Of a stretch of 64,000 nucleotides of DNA, positions 27,501 to 36,500 are shown piece after piece. The first letter of the stretch is position 1. Each line of letters opens with the position of its first letter. The DNA lies in NCBI GenBank assembly GCA_944472135.2, contig CALYDD020000389.1:62001-126000 (forward strand). Direction: 5' to 3'. Origin of the DNA: Trichobilharzia regenti (lineage: Eukaryota > Platyhelminthes > Trematoda > Strigeidida > Schistosomatidae). The notes under the pieces were generated by a model. The model did no database searches. It had not been told where the DNA came from and saw only the letters and a list, made by a program, of their open reading frames with translations. The translations under genes and the position numbers were made by a program.

Positions 27501-30500
27501 AGCACCACCTGCTTGGCTGATAGCTTCTTACTCTCGTATAACTTTCTTGCCCCACATATTATAAACACTTGTTAATGGAGCTACAACGCAGCAATGTGAG
27601 CTCGACTCAATGCTAAGCGGTCCCAGGATAGGTACAGGCGGTACATATTATTCGGAATTTCAGATGAGCTAGTTGCTTGAAATACTTCATCCAGACTTTA
27701 AATGCGGCTCTTCGGGATACAAAATACACCGTCAGCGAGGTTTTCCAATGTTGTTATCAGAAGTTGCTACTGTCTGATTTGTATCAGAGTCTGAAGGGTG
27801 TAGGTGGTCAGTCTAAACACGACACGCAGTTCCAGGATATCCTTTAAAGATATTGCAATGGGACCAGTATTTTTAGATAAACACACTGATATCTCGAAAC
27901 AGCGAAGATAGCCTCACAATCCAGACAGAGGCGAGAGGCTGATCAAAGTGAAGACACCGCGGATAGCAAAACTAAAACACACGAGTCTGTGCGTAAAATT
28001 CAGGCGAAAAAGAGACGCATCGCTTGAAATATTATTTTTGTTTGAGAGCATGAGAATGAGCGTGTGATTAGATTTACTCATGAATTATTTCTTATTTTGA
28101 TTGTAAGTGTGAGGGCTTGGAGATCACTGAGGTGCACAGACTGAGGCATGTGGGTGTCTGAAGGGACACACTTGGAACATTTTACGTGGAATTCCACCAG
28201 AAAACAGCACAGCAGCCTCAGGAGCTACGTCATCACAGATGCATGTAACCGAAATAGGTTCCAGAGCTAAACGATTCGTGAGAAATTCTGAGGTCAATGA
28301 TAGTAGAATAAATATCATTCTTTAAGCTGATATACAAATTACATTCCTAGCATAAAATAATCTCCAGGAATAGAAGGACCAGTAAATGTAGCACATTCAG
28401 TAATTACAGTATTCCAGACAGTTAACTGCTTTCAAATCCCAGTAATCGGCCATTCCTGATAGTCAGTGCATTTGATATACAGCGTGAAGTTTCTTGACGC
28501 AAAACCGTTTATACCTGATGAAGTCAAAACAAATAGATCCCACCAGGCGCGGAAAAAACATTCTCTCAGTTGACAACAAATATAACAGAATAAAATTCCT
28601 TAATGCTTCACATTGTTCAACAAGAGAAAAGTTAGCTCTGCCTACAGAACCGTAATCGTCGAAAATACGTTTCACAACAGTCCATCACATGCAACCTACT
28701 GCGGTCATTGTGTTGAGTCATAAAGTGCTTATTATGCATAATACTGTGACCTCGTGAAAAAGCGAACTTAATTTAGACAAGATGAGATTGAGGGGAGAAT
28801 ATTGATACACACCTTCTTATAGCCTGCAGTTTTAATGATAATTTGTTTGATAAGCAGATATTCAGACTGATTTAGGTTGCTGACATTTCGATGAAGTTTA
28901 AGATATGATAGGGAAGATTTGTAGCTCATGTGGATGATTATGAGATGGATGGGTTCTCTGAGCTGGATAAGTAATTTGCGAAGCTTTCATCGCCCTACTA
29001 GGCGAAATCTTCAGGGCAGTATCAGTGTAAGTACAGAAGCAGCGTGATGGAGGGCGTCGGTTCCTTTGACTTGTAGGAATTTCTCATGATCACATGGAGG
29101 TCGAAGCTCATTCTTCCTACCAAGAGCAAATGATTTGACAGAATCTGTGCTGTTTGCTACTGGTAGTGAACACGTCCGTCATAATTCTTAGTAAGGGCAG
29201 ATAGATCGTTTGCAGAATGGGTTACAAATGAGTCGTGTATGCCATAATTACAGGTGTCGCTTTGTGCATCAGAGTGATTATAGCAAGAACCACCTAAGAA
29301 AGATGTGGAGTAATGTGTGTCTTACAACTCTAAGTGATATGATGAGCGATATTTGACTTTTTAGAGGAATTACTTATTTCAAGTGACAATAATAATAATG
29401 AATACGTTGGAATCTTTGAAATATTTCGAAGGGGTATTCGACGAATATTCGACGGATCACTGCATGCACAATGAAAATCGAGTCATTTGCAAGTGTACAC
29501 GTGGAAAACATGAACTCACTTGGCACAACAGCTGCAACATTAGAAACAACGATATGAGAAAATTATTAATGTAATCATTTTCAAGTAATTAAATATGTTA
29601 TGCTTTAAAATTTCACAGGGTATATCAAAGCTCGGGGTAGGTTTCCAGTGGCTTCTCTTTGTTTCAGAAACAGACTTGCAAGACAAGTTCAAATTATTTG
29701 TGAACAATGCTGAATCGAAATATACTCTTGCTGTCATTCAGATGAAATTAAGTTGCTGACCCTGACAGAAGAGTGCACCACATCATTGTCATTAAAGACT
29801 GAGTAGAGAGGGGGAGACATATTTTGATTTGTCAGGTACAAAGTATTTACGTGAATGTGATTTTAAAAAGTGGTTTTGTCTTCTGGGATGTAATGATTTG
29901 ACAGAATCTATGCTTCTTCTTATACACAATGAACATTTTGTAGAGGTCAGATAAATCAAATGGAGAATAGGTTGTAAACACCATGTGTGCACCATCTTGG
30001 CAGCTCTCGCATGCTACTCCACGTAAATTTTCGTGAGAACCTAAACAGCATGGTCTAAAATAATATGGGCCTTACAATTTTCAGTGACATAGGCAGTCAA
30101 ATGTCGCTTTCAGAAGAGCTACCGAAGCGAGTCATGTGAATAATCATCGATTTGTTTGAATCCTGTGAGGAGTTGACAGTTTATTTCCACGAAAATATGA
30201 AGGATGAGGGCATGCACAGATAAAGTTGAATCATATTCAAATATACACAAGAAGGTCACGAACTCACGCGGTGAAGGCTCTATAAAACAGGTTAAATGAC
30301 AATGAGTGACTACTATCAGCTCCTAAAATGCGTGAACTAGGAAGACTACCACAAAAAGAATAACATAGTCCAGGAAAATTGCTCCTCAAACACAAAGTGA
30401 GATGAACAGCGCAAAATCAAAAATAGAGAAATGATATATAAATCCAAAGAAACAATATAATACTGAATATTGAAAACTTTAATCCCAATGTGAGTGAAAA

Positions 30501-33500
30501 TAACGAGAAACACAACATGAACAAGTGAAATCAATTCAAATTTAGTCGAAAACAAGCAGGTCACGAATTCACGCGGTGAAGGCTCTAGAAAACAGGTTGA
30601 ATAACAATGAGAGAAATGAGAGCTGGAAACTGTTTAAATTGAGGATGTGGGATTTCATTGCATTCAATGAATGATTGCACCACAGTAAGTCTTCAGATAG
30701 ATTGACGGTGAATTTCACAGAGCAGTCGACAGCGGTGTCACACTGCTTTCAGAAGATATGCGTGGATTCTGTGAACTCGCATACCCTCGTCGTCAAATGA
30801 GTGTTAATTGTGAGTATGAGATGGGAAATCATGGATTCGTTAGAGGCACTGAAATGATGCTATACAGTGGAAGGATTGATTCGAGTTAGTTGAGGAGAAA
30901 TGCACGCTCAAGTCTCCGTTTCAGCTCTCCCATTTCGTGATAAGCCATCATGAAAGCACATTTTGTCGCGGACACATGAAAATTGTTATATGCTTCGATT
31001 GTCAATATGACCTAGTGACTGGCATAAGGCCGATGTGATTGCTGGTGTATGGCGGAGATTTCTGTTCGAAGATTTGGCTGTCTCTAGTCACAGTTTCATC
31101 TGAAATTGGATGACTCCTAGATTAGTGAGCAAAGGGGATCCTTTGATGGACAATTTTACTCTCTGATACAATATTGGTGTGCTTCGTCATTCCAAATTAC
31201 ATCTCAGCGTTGAAGCTGCTTCCAGGAATAGCAGCTACGTTTTGGTATTTCATCCGGGAAATAGATTATATTTTATATAGCAATGGTATATGTTTATAAA
31301 TACATTTCTTGACTTTATATTGCATGTGTAATTGTATCAGTCATGAACTGACAATAAAGTGATGTCAATATATTTCATGATCTATTCGTTCATAAAAATC
31401 CAGGAGGTGAACTAGCGATGAGCATATCCAGAAGGATACTCATCCCAACAAATACCTTGATAACATTCCATCACACCCCTCCACAACTTAAGTAACTGTG
31501 GCTAAGGATTTCATTAACAAAGCAAATTTTCTAGGTAGTGAGTGAGAGGAGACCAACAGCGAATTAAATCGCTTTCAGTCGACTCTTGGACCATTTGATT
31601 ACCCGGAAGCCGTTTTGAGAAATCACCGAGATTGTGCAAGATAAATATGAGTACGAATGTATTTCTTAGAATAGGCTTAGTAGTGTGATGATTGGCCATT
31701 GCAAAGAATCCCTGGATGACACAAAGTGAATTCTGAACAGTCTTGACACAAGAATGCATTCTCTTGCAAGGAACACCTTAACTCATCCACCATTGGTGAA
31801 ATTTACTTCATGAAATAGAAGAAGACAACCAACAGAATTGTGTGTATCAGCTAAATTGCGAGTATTGTTAGGCTGCATGTGGAGGAGAAAGCCTCAGGTA
31901 GATAGGTTTATGGGTGAAGGAGCGAGAATTATGTCTTTGAGTAATTCGGAAGCCTCTGTGGATATAAATAAGCGAGAATACAAATCAACAATAGCTGTTC
32001 AATCGACAGAAATGAACGAAGCTTCTGCAGAAAAGTTTTCTTTATTATGAAGAAGGAATGACCGCAGAATCCTGAATCCTGAAAGCTTTTGCAGGCGTGA
32101 CGGTGTGACATAAGCTGACACATGTCAAGTGCAGATTAATCCAAGATAAGTGTGTATGAGTACTAATTTCTCCTGTTAAATATATTGTACCGATAGTCGA
32201 TATCTCCTTAAGGATAGGCTAACAAATATGATGTACAATTTGTCGCCTGAGATCGCACAAAACATGAAATTGTGTATCGCGCAAATATATTTTCCATATG
32301 CACTGATTCATGAAGATCAAGTGCAGTCACATATGTTTCCTAGACGTCTTCTGTAACTTCATACATCGTCTACAGTAATAAAGAAATAAGTTTAAGGTTA
32401 GTAAGTGTGATGTCGAATTTCCAGCAAAATTCATACAAACTAGTAAGAAATAGTAAAGTATTCAAGGGAATGTGACATAGTGTAGTCATTCTCACATCTG
32501 TAAACAATCATCTTGACAGAATATGTCCAGTGACTTCCCAGTGATAATACTCCATATTTATCAGCCACATGAACCACTGTAATAAATACGATTGTATAAA
32601 TCGTAATCGTTCAATTTGTTGACAGGATGTTTCGATGAACATGCTTAAGGTCACTGCAAGCAAAGTGAAGTCAATTCAGTTGCAGTCAAACAAAAGGAGA
32701 ACATGAACTCACTTGACGGACGCTCTGTTTCATAGTGATTGTGAATATAACAAAAATCAAAAATTGGTTAATTATGTTAATTTCCTGGTGTAGTATTTCA
32801 CTGCTGTCAACAGGCCATTTCTCACTGTATCATCAGGCGTCGGAAGGTACAGAAATAAGTCGCCTGGTAAAGTAGGTGAGTCTTGGAGTTACGAACATTT
32901 TCAGTGATTAAAAACGATGTTGGATTGCATATCATATTAAGTAACGTGAGCTAATCACATTTGTGAAATGTAAATAGAATTAAAATAAGGTTGGAAAAGT
33001 GTGAAGTCATATGCCTATGACAGCGAAGTAAAATCGTGAGACGAAACTCACAACTGAGAAGAGAGAGTTAAGACAATCATAATAATGATTATTTATTTAC
33101 ATGAAAATTTCAATAGTTGACTGGAAATTCCGATGAAAAATGAAAGGATCACTGCATCTAACTACAGCATTCCTGACGAACCCTAATCTACGCCACAATC
33201 AAATACTCCTTAACATTGTTAAAACGTAAGAAAAGATCTTGTTATTGTTCAAATTGAAATCAGTTGAGAAAAATCCGCCATATAATAAAAATTCCACTCA
33301 GAATATCCACGAAAATTTCACATTATTGTATAATTCAAAGTCGAATCATTTGCGAATAAAGACAAGAATAAAATCAACTAACTCGGTGGATTGCCTGAAA
33401 AAGACGAAAGACTTATATGAGAAGATTGTTCTTCTATATAATATTTCAAATTAAGGGCCTTAATATTCATTTGTGTACAATGAATGATTGAGCCACAATA

Positions 33501-36500
33501 AGTCATCAGACACAACGGCGATGAAGTTCACAGAGCTGTTAACAATAATTACTCAATGCATTCGGAGGAAATTCGTGTATTCCATTAAACTCGAATGCAG
33601 TCGCAATCGAATGTTTAATGGCCTGCTTTTCTCTATGCTCCTGTTCAAATTTTTTTAAAGTCTGGTGGATTTCAGTTCAAGTTCTCCTTCATTTTGCAAA
33701 TTATTATTGGTCAAAACTCTGTTCCCCCATTGCCTTCAAAAATTATTTTCAATACGTTTACTCGGGGCAAAACTGAGCGAATCTATCGAAATAAAATTTA
33801 TCTTTAATGACATAGTATGACTGATTGAATGAATATCAAGTAGCAACTATAAATTATATCATTTTGTATTCGGAAAAAATGGAAATTTAACATGAAATGA
33901 ATTGCAAATGTGTCTAAATCGCAATCAGTTCTTGAGTATTTATTGTGATTTTCATTTGTCAACTATTGGTTCTATAGGGATTTTCTTTGATTAGTTGGAG
34001 CATTTCATCATCAGCTTAAATCTGTCAGATGGAAGCCGTGACTAGTAGGTTAAGTCAGGTTGAAGGTTAAGAAGTGACTCATTAGAAAAGACATTTCAAG
34101 GTGGTTAATGAATGTCATGATTTGAGAGAAGTTAGAATTCATGGTCCATTGAACCGGGTCCCAGTGGCTCAATGGTCTGTGAGCTCACCATGGAACCAGG
34201 AGTTCCTGGGTTTGAACCCCGTGGGTGTGTACCAGTGAAGGGTCACTGACCAAGAATAAACAGCTGCACAGTACTTCCACATTTGACAATGGTTCATTTG
34301 TGACATTTATTCGTCTCAAATCGTACAAAATATTTACATGTATTTGCGTGGTCTTCTAGAAACACATAAAAATCTGATTACAATGAGCTGTGCAGTTTTA
34401 TTGAAAGGTTTCTCAGCTGTGCATATGTTATGCTGGTATGTTTAAAAATAATACACCATGGAAGTTGATAGTTCCCTATCAGACACTAGATAAAGCTATG
34501 CGTGCATAGCGAAAACTATATATATCTTGATTTTGTCTTAACTGTAGGCCGGACATAGTTGAATTTTGCGAAGATGGAATTACAAGCGTCCTACAGAAAG
34601 GATCAGAAATCTTGAACTGGCGTTTTGGAAATTTAGGTGGTTCCAAAGTACTAGTGCTACATATGACATTTTATCGAACGATTTCCATACGACTTTTGAA
34701 AGGAAATCCAGTGTGCAAGTGAACTGAATCCTACTGGTGGAAGAAAAGATTAATGCAATGCAACTGAAGCTGGAAAGAACAAATAATCTGGGTTTAGGGA
34801 GAACGAGAGAAGAGGATAATGAGCTGTAGACATTTCCCATTGACTCTCATTAGATTTCATCGAAAATTCTCATATCTGTATTAAATATAAACAATAAGGA
34901 AGTGTTACTCTTTTAAGAACTCATCAGCTCATTATACGATTGCCGATATAAGAATAGAACTTGTGCACTGTGTTAGAGTATAACTCCATTAGGGATACAA
35001 TTCACTTTGTATAAAATCGCACAGTGTTATACGGTAATATTTACTGATGACATTTCGAGCATAATTTTCCGCTCACAACCATATCAAGGCACTCAAACAA
35101 CTTTCTAGAATAAGTGCCTTGATATGGTTGAGAACAGTGATTTAAGTTCAAAACATTATCAACGGTAAATAATACCGTATAACGCTGTGCGATTTTATCA
35201 AAATAAATTTTATCACAAATGGCATTATATGACTGACTGATTAAATCAGTTCGATAGAAAGCAAATGAGAATGGTTAGAAGAAGTTACACAATGTGAGTT
35301 GTGTGATGTGTATACCAATGTTCACAATGTACCTAGACGGTGGGTGGACAAAAGCGTGAAATACAGCGCCATTTCATTTCGGATACACTCAACAAAGATG
35401 TCGAACTAGTATGAGAGAAAACTCAAGAATTATATGGACTCACGTTTAGGTGTAGCTAAATCGCAGTCAATATAAATACAACAACTTGATGTTTAATTCA
35501 CATGCATAACATAAAATAATATCACACAGCCATGTGTCATTCCTGAAGACAACCAAGTCAGTTTTGAATTATCATGTCATTTACTGATGGAGATTTATAC
35601 AGCTGCGAATATACAACAGTAATGTGTTTCGAAATTAGATTTCGTGTATTGAATTGGTGATTCCTTAAAGCCAGCTAGACCATAATATGCTTATGAGTCG
35701 TAGGAATATACATGGAATTCTAATGCTTTCAATGAATGATTGCGCCACAATAATTCGTCAGATAGATTGATGGTGAATTTCACAGAGCAGTCGACAAGGA
35801 TGTCACACTGCTTTCAGCAGAAATGTGTGGATTCCGTGAACTCGCATACTCTCTTCGTCAAAGTAGTGTTACTTATGAGTATGAGATGGGAAATCATGGG
35901 TTCGTTTGAGGCACTGAATTGATGCTATACAGTGGAATGTTTGATTCGAGTTATTTGAAGACGAATGAAATTGGGGACACACATGTTATCTTGTTAGCTG
36001 ACCGATTTCGTGATGAGCGATCATGAAGTCACATTGTCTGACGAACAGATGAGTACTGTTATATGCTTCGATTGACAATATGTTCTAGGGACTGGCGTAA
36101 GTCTGAAGTGATTGCTGGTGTATGGCAGAGATTGTTGTTTGAAGCTGCGTCAGCTTCTAATCACAGTTTCATTCAACGCTGTGTGTCTCTGGTTATCAGT
36201 GAAATTATTTTATATGTATATAACCAGCGAGATTATATAGAGATTTCGATTCTGTTATATGTTTCATTGAAGCTTCGATAATCACATCGATTATTCTAGC
36301 TGTAATGCTCTGTCCTGTGTCCCTCTGCCAGTCAACATCGACCAATGAACTCTAATAGTTTTATTTATTTTCATACCTAACTGCTTGATTTGAACTATCT
36401 GAATTGTTTTGTTTTCACCCCACTGCATATACAATTTAATTCTTATCATTATCATGTAATTTCAAATGTGACATGATCTTACGTGTTGAAATTGCTGCAG

